A stretch of DNA of 64,000 nucleotides from Hyphomicrobium album (GCF_009708035.1 NZ_WMBQ01000002.1:310001-374000), one strand, 5' to 3'. Shown: positions 37,567 to 46,139, counted from the first letter of the stretch. Translations and numbers: made by a program. Notes: generated by a model from the sequence alone, not told the origin.

Positions 37567-37634
37567 GGCGATCCCCGCAGAGCCTAGCCGGGGATCGCCG
37601 GGGAGGTGCCGCGGACCGTGGGAGTCCGCGGCAC
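37567..37634. repeat. Two consecutive perfect hairpins between permease and hypothetical gene
   Basis: Arms GGCGATCCCC (37567-37576) and GGGGATCGCC (37590-37599), then GTGCCGCGGAC (37606-37616) and GTCCGCGGCAC (37624-37634). The second lies directly after the permease stop (37639, minus strand), so one may act as a terminator-like or RNA-end element; neither has a T tract. Upstream of the 225-aa gene they could also form a regulatory leader. Confidence 0.6.
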
Positions 37635-37638
37635 GACA

Positions 37639-39024
37639 CTAGTAGCCGACGGGACGTGGCCAGGGCATCGTGAACTGATCGCCGCGCCGCACGTATTTGT
37701 AGCGGTGGAAGGCGAACCACGCCGAGGCGGCGATGTAGAACACCATCATCGCCACGAGCTGCGTGCCGTAGCCCAGGAACACCGCGAAGTAGGTGACCGA
37801 GCAGATCAGTAGGAGCACGATCGCCGGCAGCGGGTGGAACGGATGCACGTAGCCGCGGCGGATCGAGTTGAGCGGCCACTTCTTGCGGAACATCACCATG
37901 TTGAAGGGCATGAAGGTGTATCCGAGAAGTCCCGACAGGATCGAGAACGTGATCACCTGGTCGAGCGGCACGCCGAGCGCGAAGATAAGCGCCACGGGCA
38001 CCAGGAAGACGATCGACCTGTAGGGCGTGCGATAGACCGGATGCACGGCGCCGAACCACACCGGCAGATACCGGTCGCGGCCCATCGAGAACCAGGCGCG
38101 CGAGGCATCGTTGATGCAGCCGTTGGCCGAGGCCAGCGTCGAGAAGATGGTGCCGACGAAGAGGAACACCATCAGCCACAACGAGCCGGTCAGTCGCGCC
38201 GCGTCGAACAGCGGCGTGATCGCCTGGCCGAGGTACTCCCAGGGCATCAAACCGACGCAGATGTACCAGGTCATGGTCGCCGCCACGAGGAGGGTGATCA
38301 TGCCGGTCATCGTGCCGAGCGGCAGGGCGCGCGCCGGAGAGCGGACTTCTTCCGCCGCCTGCGTCGTGCCTTCGATGCCGAGGTAGAACCAGAGACCAAA
38401 GTGCAGCGCGGCGATGACGCCGAGCCAGCCGTACGGCAAGCCGGTAAGCAGCTCCGCCGGCTTCAGAACGTCATCGGTCCACGGGCGAACGGCCGCGAAC
38501 AGCACCACGATCGCCAAGCAGGCGATGGCGGTGATGATGAGGCTGAACGTAAGCGTCGCGAACACGCCGCGATAATTCAGCCAAGCCAGCGCCACGATAG
38601 TGAGCACGATGAATGGTTTGTCGTGCACACCCTCGAAACCCGCCATGCCGCCCACCGCCTGCACCAGATAGCCGGCGGTAATAGCGTTGCCGGCCTCCAG
38701 CATCGTGTAGGCGAGCACCAGGAAGAGACCGACGTTGAAGGCCATGAGCGGCCCCACGATGTGCTTGGCCTGCGCGTACTGACCGCCGGCGGCTGCGACC
38801 GTCGAGGTCACCTCCGAGTCGATCATGGCGACGCAGGTGTAGAGCAGGCCCGCTACCCAGCAGGCGATGAGGGCGGCGAGTGCGCCGCCTTTGCCGACGG
38901 CGAAGTTCCAGCCCATGTATTCGCCGACGAGCACGATGCCGACGCCCAAGGCCCAGACGTGGCCGGGGCCGAGAACGCGCAACAGCGAGACTTTCTCGCC
39001 GTGGATTGCCGTTGACTGGGTCAC
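37639..39024 (-). CDS. APC-family permease (ethanolamine/amino-acid permease-like)
   Basis: 461 residues and about 12 helices. Seen: LGPGHVWALGVGIVLVGEYMGWN at the start (cut WALGVGIVLVGEYMGWN), GIEGTTQAAEEVRSPARALP with the conserved glutamates and ARAW near ASANGCINDASRAWFSMGRDRYLP. The sequence is closest to ethanolamine/amino-acid permeases of the APC superfamily. In the NMG context it may import methylamine, N-methylated amino acids or a related amine (inference). The ATG overlaps the stop of the 64-residue gene by ATGA, and three small membrane genes precede it. Confidence 0.85.
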   Translation of the reverse strand: MTQSTAIHGEKVSLLRVLGPGHVWALGVGIVLVGEYMGWNFAVGKGGALAALIACWVAGLLYTCVAMIDSEVTSTVAAAGGQYAQAKHIVGPLMAFNVGLFLVLAYTMLEAGNAITAGYLVQAVGGMAGFEGVHDKPFIVLTIVALAWLNYRGVFATLTFSLIITAIACLAIVVLFAAVRPWTDDVLKPAELLTGLPYGWLGVIAALHFGLWFYLGIEGTTQAAEEVRSPARALPLGTMTGMITLLVAATMTWYICVGLMPWEYLGQAITPLFDAARLTGSLWLMVFLFVGTIFSTLASANGCINDASRAWFSMGRDRYLPVWFGAVHPVYRTPYRSIVFLVPVALIFALGVPLDQVITFSILSGLLGYTFMPFNMVMFRKKWPLNSIRRGYVHPFHPLPAIVLLLICSVTYFAVFLGYGTQLVAMMVFYIAASAWFAFHRYKYVRRGDQFTMPWPRPVGY

Positions 39025-39215
39025 CGGTGCCCCCCTTGGTGCGTAGGATCGATGACCAGCACGTCCTCGATTTCACCTTCCTTCGAGGAGAGCAATGTCT
39101 GCTCGGAGTACTTGATGTTGGTCTTGATCATGTCGAAGAGCATCCACAGACCGATAACGGCGGAGATGCCCCAGGCTGCGTATTCCAGCAGCTGGAAGTT
39201 ATTCAAGTTTTCCAT
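39021..39215 (-). CDS. Small single-helix membrane protein in permease operon
   Basis: 64 residues with one hydrophobic segment (LEYAAWGISAVIGLWMLFD at about 10-28), an Asn-rich start MENLNNFQ and an acidic/His tail EDVLVIDPTHQGGHR. Not recognised. It overlaps the permease start by ATGA and is 12 bases downstream of the 126-residue gene. The acidic tail on a single helix is consistent with an accessory subunit of a transporter, but this is a guess. Confidence 0.65.
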   Translation of the reverse strand: MENLNNFQLLEYAAWGISAVIGLWMLFDMIKTNIKYSEQTLLSSKEGEIEDVLVIDPTHQGGHR

Positions 39216-39227
39216 TGATGCTCTCCG

Positions 39228-39608
39228 TTACCGGTCGAACCGCTCGGAGATGACGTCTTTGTACTCCTTCGCCGACAAGCGAAAGACGAATACAAAGTAG
39301 ACGATCACCACGAGCGCAGTCAGAGCGAGTGCCGGCACGCTGAAGGAGTAGTCGAACCGGGAGGCGATGAGGTCGTGGGCCGTCTCGGCCGTATAGCCGA
39401 GCTTCTCCCATTGGGCTTGCATCGTTGCGTTCTGCCCCATGCCCGCCCACGTCTTGTCGGCGAACTCGATCGCCGTCTTGCCGCCGCCGGCGAGGCCGAA
39501 GTAGACCGGCGCAAAGAGGCTGGCGACGACGAGGGCGAGGAGGAACAAGGAGTCTATGAGCTGCCCGAATTTGGATTGCTCGGGCGGTTGGTATTTTGGA
39601 TTGGCCAT
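39228..39608 (-). CDS. Two-helix membrane protein in permease operon
   Basis: 126 residues with helices at about 20-40 and 92-110, joined by a loop of about 50 residues (GKTAIEFADKTWAGMGQN, AQWEKLGYTAETAHDL). AGGGAGGG a few bases before the ATG at 39608 gives a strong ribosome site; a start five codons earlier is possible. The extramembrane loop contains no cysteines or signature motifs. Not recognised. Ends 12 bases before the next gene. Confidence 0.7.
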   Translation of the reverse strand: MANPKYQPPEQSKFGQLIDSLFLLALVVASLFAPVYFGLAGGGKTAIEFADKTWAGMGQNATMQAQWEKLGYTAETAHDLIASRFDYSFSVPALALTALVVIVYFVFVFRLSAKEYKDVISERFDR

Positions 39609-39619
39609 TTGTCCCTCCC

Positions 39620-39910
39620 TCAAGCCGTGCCGCGCAGGACGTCGAGGTAGTGGAGGTCGAGGCCGTAGATGTGCTCCTTGTCACCGGCGTAGTGACGGAT
39701 CATCGCGAAGATGGACGCGGTGTTGAAGAGCAGCACGATGGCGCCCGATATAGCGAGGGCGTACATCACCTCAGGCGTGCCGACGAGCGGCAGAACTTTC
39801 CAGAAGACGAATCCGTATGTCGCCCAGAGCGCGGCGACGGCAAAAACCGCCCATCGCACGTCTCCCGCGTACATCGATTGCACGCGCGCTTCATTAGTGC
39901 TCTTTTGCAT
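39620..39910 (-). CDS. Two-helix membrane protein, first gene of permease operon
   Basis: 96 residues with helices at about 19-38 and 48-70; the C-terminus is soluble (IRHYAGDKEHIYGLDLHYL). Not recognised. ATG at 39910, reading away from mgdA across 253 bases of shared intergenic region that carries palindromes. The three small genes and the permease are in one direction with gaps of 4 bases overlap to 12 bases, so form a clear operon. Confidence 0.65.
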   Translation of the reverse strand: MQKSTNEARVQSMYAGDVRWAVFAVAALWATYGFVFWKVLPLVGTPEVMYALAISGAIVLLFNTASIFAMIRHYAGDKEHIYGLDLHYLDVLRGTA

Positions 39911-39950
39911 TGAGCTCCCCTTGGCTGCCTTGTCATTCCACCCGAGTGAA

Positions 39951-39967
39951 GTTGCCTTAGAGGCAAC
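39951..39967. promoter_or_regulatory. Palindrome in divergent mgd/permease promoter region
   Basis: GTTGCCT, TAG, AGGCAAC: perfect seven-base arms. It lies 41 bases before the small membrane gene start and 200 bases before mgdA. Followed by CTATTTTTAT, so a minor terminator-like role is possible, but its position between divergent genes favours an operator. Confidence 0.5.
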
Positions 39968-39977
39968 CTATTTTTAT

Positions 39978-40114
39978 ATGCGGAAAATTCTGCGACGGGT
40001 TGACGCAAGTTGTCAAGCCACGTAATCCCTGTTTTTCCGAGGCATTCGGGAGTCAAGACCATTATTTGCGCAGGATGGTGACCTACTGAGCACTTGAACA
40101 TGCGGAAATTTTCT
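39978..40114. promoter_or_regulatory. Repeated ATGCGGAAA boxes and CTGTTTTTCC box
   Basis: ATGCGGAAAATTCT (39978-39991) and ATGCGGAAATTTTCT (40100-40114) are near-copies about 120 bases apart, in the same direction. Between them lies CTGTTTTTCC (40029-40038), found again at 46140 after the regulator gene, here followed by the small palindrome CCGA/TCGG. Candidate binding sites for the coupled XRE-cupin regulator. Confidence 0.45.
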
Positions 40115-40163
40115 TGCACTCTGGGAACGCATTTCGAGACCGCCAGGCAGGACGAAACAGCCG

Positions 40164-41405
40164 ATGCCCTTTGCGCTTTTGAAGTACGGGCTGGCCAAAG
40201 AGCACCCTGAAGATCCGCATTTCCGCTGGGCTCCGGAGCTCAAGTCCACCTATGACGTCGTCGTCATCGGCGCGGGCGGCCACGGCCTCGCCATCGCCTA
40301 CTACCTCGCGGCTCGGCACGGCATCACCAACGTCTGCGTGCTCGACAAGGGCTGGCTCGCCGGCGGCAACACGGCGCGCAACACGACGATCATCCGCGCC
40401 AACTACCTGACGCCCGAAGGCGTCAAGTTCTACAAAGAGTCGGTCGACCTCTGGCGCGGCCTGTCGAACCAGCTCGACATCAACATGATGTACTCCGAGC
40501 GCGGGCACTTCACGCTCGCGCACACGGACGCCGCGATGCGCACCGCCCGTTGGCGCGCGGAGGTCAACAAGCACCTCGGCGTAAAGTCGGAGGTGATCGA
40601 CGCCGACGAGGTCAAGCGTCTCTGCCCGACGATTAACATCTCCGACGACGTGCGCTACCCGGTCCTCGGCGCGCTCTATCATCCGCCGGGCGCCATCGCG
40701 CGCCACGACGCGGTGGCCTGGGGCTACGCCAAGGAGGCGATCAAGCGCGGCGTCGAGGTGCACACGCAGACGGGCGTCAACAAGATCCTCATCGAGAACG
40801 GCCGGGCCGTCGGCGTCGAGACCAATCGCGGCACCATCCGCGCCGGCAAGATCGTACAGGCGGTGGCGGGGTCGTCGAGCGAGGTGGCGCGGATGGCGGG
40901 ATTCCTCCTCCCCATCCGCACCATACCGCTGCAGGCCTGCGTGTCGGAGCCGGTGAAGCCGATCCTCGACCAGATCATCGTGTCGGGCTCGCTGCACGTC
41001 TACATCTCGCAGTCGGCACGCGGCGAGATGGTGATGGGCGGCGCCACCGATCCCTACGGCCTCTATTCGACGCGCTCGACGCTCGACTTCAAAGAGAGCT
41101 TGATGGCGCACATGCTCGAGCTGTTCCCGTTCATGGGCGAGCTCAAAGTGCTGCGCCAGTGGGCTGGCATGGCCGACATGACGCCGGACTTCTCGCCGGT
41201 GATGGGGCTCACGCCGGTCCAGAACTACTACATCGACGCGGGCTGGGGCACGTGGGGCTTCAAGGCAACGCCGGTGTGCGGGGCGCGCATGGCCGAGTGC
41301 ATTGTCGATGACCGGCAGCCGGAGCTGCTCAAGCCGTTCGCGCTCGACCGCTTCCGCACGTTCGATCTCGTCGGTGAAAAGGGCGCGGCGTCGGTGGGGC
41401 ACTGA
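40164..41405 (+). CDS. mgdA: N-methylglutamate dehydrogenase subunit A (SoxB-like FAD subunit)
   Basis: 413 residues. Homologous to the beta subunit of heterotetrameric sarcosine oxidase. Seen: dinucleotide motif VVVIGAGGHGLAIAYYLA near 33-50, GNTARNTTIIRANYL near 70-85 (substrate/FAD region), and the C-terminal DAGWGTWGFKATPVCG. It oxidises the N-methyl group of N-methylglutamate together with MgdC. First gene of the plus-strand mgd operon; the order A-B-C-D equals sox B-D-A-G. Context with mgs and gmaS makes N-methylglutamate, not sarcosine, the likely substrate. Confidence 0.9.
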   Translation: MPFALLKYGLAKEHPEDPHFRWAPELKSTYDVVVIGAGGHGLAIAYYLAARHGITNVCVLDKGWLAGGNTARNTTIIRANYLTPEGVKFYKESVDLWRGLSNQLDINMMYSERGHFTLAHTDAAMRTARWRAEVNKHLGVKSEVIDADEVKRLCPTINISDDVRYPVLGALYHPPGAIARHDAVAWGYAKEAIKRGVEVHTQTGVNKILIENGRAVGVETNRGTIRAGKIVQAVAGSSSEVARMAGFLLPIRTIPLQACVSEPVKPILDQIIVSGSLHVYISQSARGEMVMGGATDPYGLYSTRSTLDFKESLMAHMLELFPFMGELKVLRQWAGMADMTPDFSPVMGLTPVQNYYIDAGWGTWGFKATPVCGARMAECIVDDRQPELLKPFALDRFRTFDLVGEKGAASVGH

Positions 41406-41431
41406 GAGACGTATCGGGACAAACAACGCCA

Positions 41432-41710
41432 ATGAAGATTCTGACGTGCCCGGTCAACGGGCCGCGCAACATCACGGAATTCGTTTGGGGCGGCGAGGTC
41501 AAGGCGATGCCGGACGCGGCGGCGAGCGACGACGCGTGGACCGGGTATCTGTTCCTCGAGACCAATCTCGCCGGCGAGATCGACGAATGGTGGCTGCACG
41601 CGCCGACCAACACGTGGTTCATCGCCCGCCGCAACACCGTCACCGACACGGTTCTAGAGACAATGACGGTCGACGCTTACTTCGCGCGTCGTAGCGGGAG
41701 CGCGACATGA
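41432..41710 (+). CDS. mgdB: N-methylglutamate dehydrogenase subunit B (SoxD-like)
   Basis: 92 residues. Homologue of the sarcosine oxidase delta subunit, which binds zinc in known enzymes through three cysteines and a histidine. Here the motif reads CPVNGPRNITEF: Cys6 is kept but the second cysteine position is Asn9, and the C-terminal pair (His-x3-Cys) appears as H56 followed by APTNTWF without cysteine. So the zinc site appears partly lost. Overlaps mgdC by four bases (ATGA). Confidence 0.9.
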   Translation: MKILTCPVNGPRNITEFVWGGEVKAMPDAAASDDAWTGYLFLETNLAGEIDEWWLHAPTNTWFIARRNTVTDTVLETMTVDAYFARRSGSAT

Positions 41711-44622
41711 GCGCAGGCGCCGGACGGCTCGAAGGGTCCGACTACGGGCTGCTGATCGATCGCAAGCGGCCGCTGTCGTTCAGCTTCGATGGCAGGCTGC
41801 ACAGCGGCTTTGACGGCGACGTCATCGCCTCGGCGCTCTATGCGCAGGGTCGCGTGCTGCTGTCGCGCTCGTTCAAGTATCACCGGCCGCGTGGCGTGCT
41901 CACCATGTCGGGGCACGACGCCAACACCATCGTGCAGGTGGGCGGCGAGCCGAACGCACGCGCCGATCAGCACGCTCTCGCCGAAGGCATGGCGGTCGAG
42001 TCTGTCAATCGGCTCGGTCCGCTCGACCACGACCTTTTCGCCGGCATGGGCCTCTTCAGCCGCTTTCTGCCGGTCGGCTTCTACTACAAGACCTTCTACT
42101 GGCCGCGCGGCGTGTGGCAGCACCTGTTCGAGCGGCCGATCCGCATTATGGCCGGCCTCGGCAAGCTGAAGCCCGAGGCTCCGCACAAGTACTACGACAA
42201 GGCCTATCTGTTCGCCGACGTGCTCGTCATCGGCGGCGGTCCGGCCGGTCTCGAAGCGGCAATCGCCGCGGCGGAAGCCGGCGCCGATACGCTATTGGTC
42301 GAGGAGTTGCCGCAGCTCGGCGGCTCGCTGCTCTATGGGCGCAGTGGCGGTGACCGCGCCTCCGTCGTCGCGCGCCGCGATGCGCTCATCCAGCGCGCCC
42401 GCGCGCTCCGCAATCTGCGGATCATGACCGGCACGACGGTGACCGGCATGTTCACCGACAACTGGACGTCGGCCGCCTCCGGCAGCCGCTTCTTCAAGAT
42501 CCGCAGCAAGCAGACCGTCGTCGCCACCGGCACCTTCGATCAGCCGCTCGTCTTTGCCAACAACGATCGCCCCGGCATCATGTTCGCGGGCGCGGCGCAG
42601 CGCCTGTTGCGCCTTTATGCAGTGAAGCCCGGGCAGCGGGCGGTGATCGTCACCGCTAACCGGTTCGGCTACGAGGCGGCACTCGACCTGCTCGATGCGG
42701 GCGTTGCCGTCGCTGCCGTCGTCGATCTGAACCCCGCGGTCGATTCCACCGTCGCGGAGGAGGTGAAAGCACGGGGCGTGCGCATCATCTCTGGCGCCAC
42801 GCTGGCCGACAGCCGCGGTCGCAAGCGCGTGCGGTCGGTGGCCGTCGCGCGCATCACCGGCAACGGCACGAGCGCGGCGGACCGCGAATGGGTCGACTGC
42901 GATGTCGTGCTGATGAGCGTAGGCTTCGCGCCGTCGCTCAATCTCGCCAGCCACGCCGGCGCCAAGGTGATCTTCGATCCGGCGATCAATCTGCATCGCG
43001 CCGTCGACCTGCCGGCCGGCATCTCGGTCGTCGGCGCGGCCGCCGGCGTGTGGTCGCAGGCAGCGGTGATCGGCGACAGCCGCCACGCCGGCGCCATCGC
43101 CGCGGCCGAGGCCGGATATGGCTCATCGCCGCCGCGACCCCAGCCGACCGCCGATCCCTATGCCGCCCACGTCAGCCATCCCTATCCGGTGTTCGCCCAG
43201 AAGCGGGGCCTCGACTTCATCGACTTCGACGAGGACCTGAAGGCGAAGGACATCGTCAACACAATCAAGGACGGCTACGACGACATCCAGCTCGTCAAGC
43301 GCTACTCGACCGCAGGGTTCGGTCCGAGCCAGGGGCGCCACGCCAACCTCAACACGATCCGCGTCGTCGCCAAGGAAACCGGCAAGTCGATCGAGTCCAT
43401 CGGCACGACGACGTTCCGTCCGCCGCTGGTGCCGGAGAAGTTCGCCGCGCTTGCCGGACGCGGGTTCGAGCCGGTGCGTTTCACCGCCATGCATCACCGC
43501 CACCTCGAAGCCGGCGCGCAGATGATGCCCGCCGGCCTGTGGATGCGCCCCGCCTACTACGGCGCCAAGGGCGACGCGCAGCGCGCGATCGAGCGTGAGG
43601 TGCGTGCCGTGCGCGAGGGCGTCGGCATGATCGACGTGTCGACGCTCGGCGGCCTGGAGGTGCGCGGTCCCGACGCCGCGGCCTTCATCGACCGCATGTA
43701 CACGTGGGCCTACGAGAAACAGCAGATCGGCCGCGCCCGCTACGCGTTGATGACCGATCAGACCGGCGTCGTCATCGACGACGGCGTCGCCGCGCGCCTG
43801 CACGAGCGCCACTACTACGTCACGGCGACGACCAGCGCCGTCGATCAGGTCTACCGGCAGATGACCTGGTTCAACGTGCAATGGAAGATGGACGTCGACG
43901 TCGCCAACGTCACGGCGGCCTACTCCGGCATCAACCTCGCCGGTCCGAAGTCGCGCGAGGTCATCCAGAAGCTCGCCAGCGACATCGACTTCTCGGCCGA
44001 AGCATTCCCCTACATGGCAGCGCGGGTAGGTAAGCTCGCCGGCATTCCCGTGCGCATCCTGCGCGTCGGTTTTGTCGGCGAGCTGGGCTACGAGATCCAC
44101 GTCCCGTCTTCTATGGGCGAAGCGCTGTGGGACCGTCTGATGGAGGCGGGCAAGCCGTTCGGCATCGTGCCGTTCGGCGTCGAGGCGCAGCGCATCCTAC
44201 GGCTCGAGAAGGGGCACATCATTGTCGGGCAGGATACCGACGGCCTCACCCATCCGGCGGAGGCCAACATGGAGTGGGCGCTCGCCAAGAAGAAGCCGTT
44301 CTACGTGGGCAAACGCGCCGTCGACATGCAGATGACGAAGGGCGTGACGCGGCGGCTCGTCGGGTTCGCGCTCGTCGATAGGAATGCGCCGTCGCCGAAG
44401 GAGTGCCACCTCGTCATCCGCGACGGCGACATCGTCGGCCGGGTCACCTCCGTTGCCCGCTCGCCCACGCTCGGAAAGGTCGTCGGCCTCGCCTACCTGC
44501 CGCCCGATCTCGCGGAGCCCGGCAAGCGCTTCGCGATCCGCGTCGACGGCGGCCGCATGGTCACCGCCGAGACGGTGCCGGTGCCCTTCTACGATCCCGA
44601 AAACAAGCGCCAGGAAATGTGA
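41707..44622 (+). CDS. mgdC: N-methylglutamate dehydrogenase subunit C (SoxA-like)
   Basis: 971 residues. N-terminal Fer2-type fold without obvious iron-ligand cysteines (KRPLSFSFDGR, FKYHRPRGVLTMSGHD) at about 20-80; NAD/FAD domain with VLVIGGGPAGLEAAIAAA at about 173-190; C-terminal aminomethyltransferase (GcvT) domain at about 590-960 (RPAYYGAKGD, VGFVGELGYEIHVPS, RLEKGHIIVGQDTDG) which in sarcosine oxidase transfers the one-carbon unit to tetrahydrofolate. Start ATG overlaps mgdB. Complete and in frame. Confidence 0.92.
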   Translation: MSAGAGRLEGSDYGLLIDRKRPLSFSFDGRLHSGFDGDVIASALYAQGRVLLSRSFKYHRPRGVLTMSGHDANTIVQVGGEPNARADQHALAEGMAVESVNRLGPLDHDLFAGMGLFSRFLPVGFYYKTFYWPRGVWQHLFERPIRIMAGLGKLKPEAPHKYYDKAYLFADVLVIGGGPAGLEAAIAAAEAGADTLLVEELPQLGGSLLYGRSGGDRASVVARRDALIQRARALRNLRIMTGTTVTGMFTDNWTSAASGSRFFKIRSKQTVVATGTFDQPLVFANNDRPGIMFAGAAQRLLRLYAVKPGQRAVIVTANRFGYEAALDLLDAGVAVAAVVDLNPAVDSTVAEEVKARGVRIISGATLADSRGRKRVRSVAVARITGNGTSAADREWVDCDVVLMSVGFAPSLNLASHAGAKVIFDPAINLHRAVDLPAGISVVGAAAGVWSQAAVIGDSRHAGAIAAAEAGYGSSPPRPQPTADPYAAHVSHPYPVFAQKRGLDFIDFDEDLKAKDIVNTIKDGYDDIQLVKRYSTAGFGPSQGRHANLNTIRVVAKETGKSIESIGTTTFRPPLVPEKFAALAGRGFEPVRFTAMHHRHLEAGAQMMPAGLWMRPAYYGAKGDAQRAIEREVRAVREGVGMIDVSTLGGLEVRGPDAAAFIDRMYTWAYEKQQIGRARYALMTDQTGVVIDDGVAARLHERHYYVTATTSAVDQVYRQMTWFNVQWKMDVDVANVTAAYSGINLAGPKSREVIQKLASDIDFSAEAFPYMAARVGKLAGIPVRILRVGFVGELGYEIHVPSSMGEALWDRLMEAGKPFGIVPFGVEAQRILRLEKGHIIVGQDTDGLTHPAEANMEWALAKKKPFYVGKRAVDMQMTKGVTRRLVGFALVDRNAPSPKECHLVIRDGDIVGRVTSVARSPTLGKVVGLAYLPPDLAEPGKRFAIRVDGGRMVTAETVPVPFYDPENKRQEM

Positions 44623-44637
44623 CGAGGAACTGCGAGC

Positions 44638-45324
44638 ATGATCGATCCCGTCGCCCTTCCGCGCCGTTCACCGCTGCGCCGCAAGCTGCAAGCTGCCGGC
44701 GCCGGATGGCGTAAGCTGGATGATATCGCCGTTGCCGACACCGTCGACGAAGGGACCGCCGGCGGGATCGTCATTGCCGACCTGACACCGTTTCCGCGCC
44801 TCGGGTTCAAAGGGCGGGGCACCGTTCCTGCCATGCAGGCGCGCGGCATTGCCATCGAGGCCACGGCCAACCGCGCCTTCCGCCAGCCGGATGGAGGGCT
44901 GTGCCTAGTCCTTGCCCCCGGCGAGGTCATCCTGCTTTCCAACCTCAACGGCGACGGCGAGCGGCTTGCACAACTCGAAGCCAATTGGCGGATCGAGGAC
45001 GAGGAGCGTACCTATCCGCTGTCGCGCCGCGACAGCCACGCCTGGCTAGCGGTGGCCGGCGAGGCCCTGCCGGAGATGTTCGCCAAGCTTTGCGCCATCG
45101 ACCTGCGGCGCGATAAGTTCGCCGATCTTGCCATCGCGCAAACCTCGATCGCCAAAATGTCGGCCATCCTCACCCGGGCCGACATGGGGACCACCCCCGT
45201 TTTCCACTTGCTTGTGGACAGTGCCGCCGCCTTATACTTCTGCGATTGTCTCCTCGATGCCGCCGACGAATTTGGTGGGCGCATCGTCGGGTTAAAGGCA
45301 TTGCAGAAGCTCGCAGGCGGATGA
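44638..45324 (+). CDS. mgdD: N-methylglutamate dehydrogenase subunit D (SoxG-like)
   Basis: 228 residues. Homologue of the gamma subunit of sarcosine oxidase, a degenerate GcvT-like fold. Seen: IVIADLTPFPRLGFKGRG, LAPGEVILLSNLNGD and LLVDSAAALYFCDCLLDAADEFGG. The role is structural in known enzymes. Stop overlaps the regulator ATG by ATGA, so the regulator is translated as part of the mgd operon. Confidence 0.87.
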   Translation: MIDPVALPRRSPLRRKLQAAGAGWRKLDDIAVADTVDEGTAGGIVIADLTPFPRLGFKGRGTVPAMQARGIAIEATANRAFRQPDGGLCLVLAPGEVILLSNLNGDGERLAQLEANWRIEDEERTYPLSRRDSHAWLAVAGEALPEMFAKLCAIDLRRDKFADLAIAQTSIAKMSAILTRADMGTTPVFHLLVDSAAALYFCDCLLDAADEFGGRIVGLKALQKLAGG

Positions 45325-46094
45325 AAAAGACCAAAACACGAGAAAGAGCGCCGGCCAAAGCCCGGATTACCGATAGCCCCCTCGACGCGTTGAGCGAGCC
45401 GGTCCGCGGCGCCGACGCGAACGCCAAGCCCGGGCGGGTATCCCGGCACGTCGCGACGCGGAAGGCGTTGCTTGCCGGCGAGCAGGACCCCCACGCCCTG
45501 CAAGGCGCGCGTGACAACATGCTCGAGGTCGCCATAGGCCGCGAGGTGCGGGCGTTCCGCAGCAAACTCGGCATCACGGCATCCGACCTCGCGCGCGCCG
45601 CCGACCTGTCGCTCGGCATGCTTTCCAAGATCGAGAACGGCGTGACCTCGGCGTCGCTGACAACGCTGCAGCGCCTGTCAAAAGCGCTTGGCGTTCCGGT
45701 AACATCGCTGTTCAGGCGTTTCGAGGAACGGCGCGACGCCGTCTTCGTCTCGGCCGGGCAGGGGCTTCTGATCGAACGTCGCGGCACGCGCGCCGGACAC
45801 CAGTATCAGCTGCTGGGGCACACGGGCGGCTTGTCGGGCAGCGTCGTCGTCGAGCCCTACCTCATTACCCTCACGGAAGAATCGGAGGTATTCCCGCTCT
45901 TCCAGCACGGCGGCCACGAGCTGATCTTCATCATCGAGGGCGAGGTCGTGTACCGCCACGCCGACAAGCTCTACCCCATGAAGGCCGGCGACAGCCTGTT
46001 CTTCGACGCCGATGCGCCGCATGGGCCGGAGGAGTTGGTGAAGCTTCCCATCCGCTTCCTGTCGGTGATCAGCTACTCCCGCGAATTGCCGTAG
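45321..46094 (+). CDS. XRE-family transcriptional regulator with cupin sensor domain
   Basis: 257 residues. A Lys/Arg-rich disordered N-terminus of about 60 residues, then an XRE HTH at about 70-131 (VRAFRSKLGITASDLARA, LGMLSKIENG) and a C-terminal cupin at about 180-250 (FPLFQHGGHELIFIIEGEV, GDSLFFDADAPHGP). XRE-cupin proteins often control genes for the catabolism of amines or amino acids, so it probably senses an NMG pathway metabolite and controls this locus (inference). The overlap with mgdD suggests autoregulated co-expression. Confidence 0.9.
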   Translation: MKKTKTRERAPAKARITDSPLDALSEPVRGADANAKPGRVSRHVATRKALLAGEQDPHALQGARDNMLEVAIGREVRAFRSKLGITASDLARAADLSLGMLSKIENGVTSASLTTLQRLSKALGVPVTSLFRRFEERRDAVFVSAGQGLLIERRGTRAGHQYQLLGHTGGLSGSVVVEPYLITLTEESEVFPLFQHGGHELIFIIEGEVVYRHADKLYPMKAGDSLFFDADAPHGPEELVKLPIRFLSVISYSRELP

Positions 46095-46139
46095 CGGCGC
46101 AACTGAACGTCGCTTGCAAATCGTTAGACCAAAGAATAT

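Noticed and set aside
40164..45324. Reading the four mgd genes as heterotetrameric sarcosine oxidase (soxBDAG)
   Set aside because: Gene order is the same, but adjacent mgsABC and gmaS indicate N-methylglutamate dehydrogenase; MgdB also lacks zinc ligands of SoxD.
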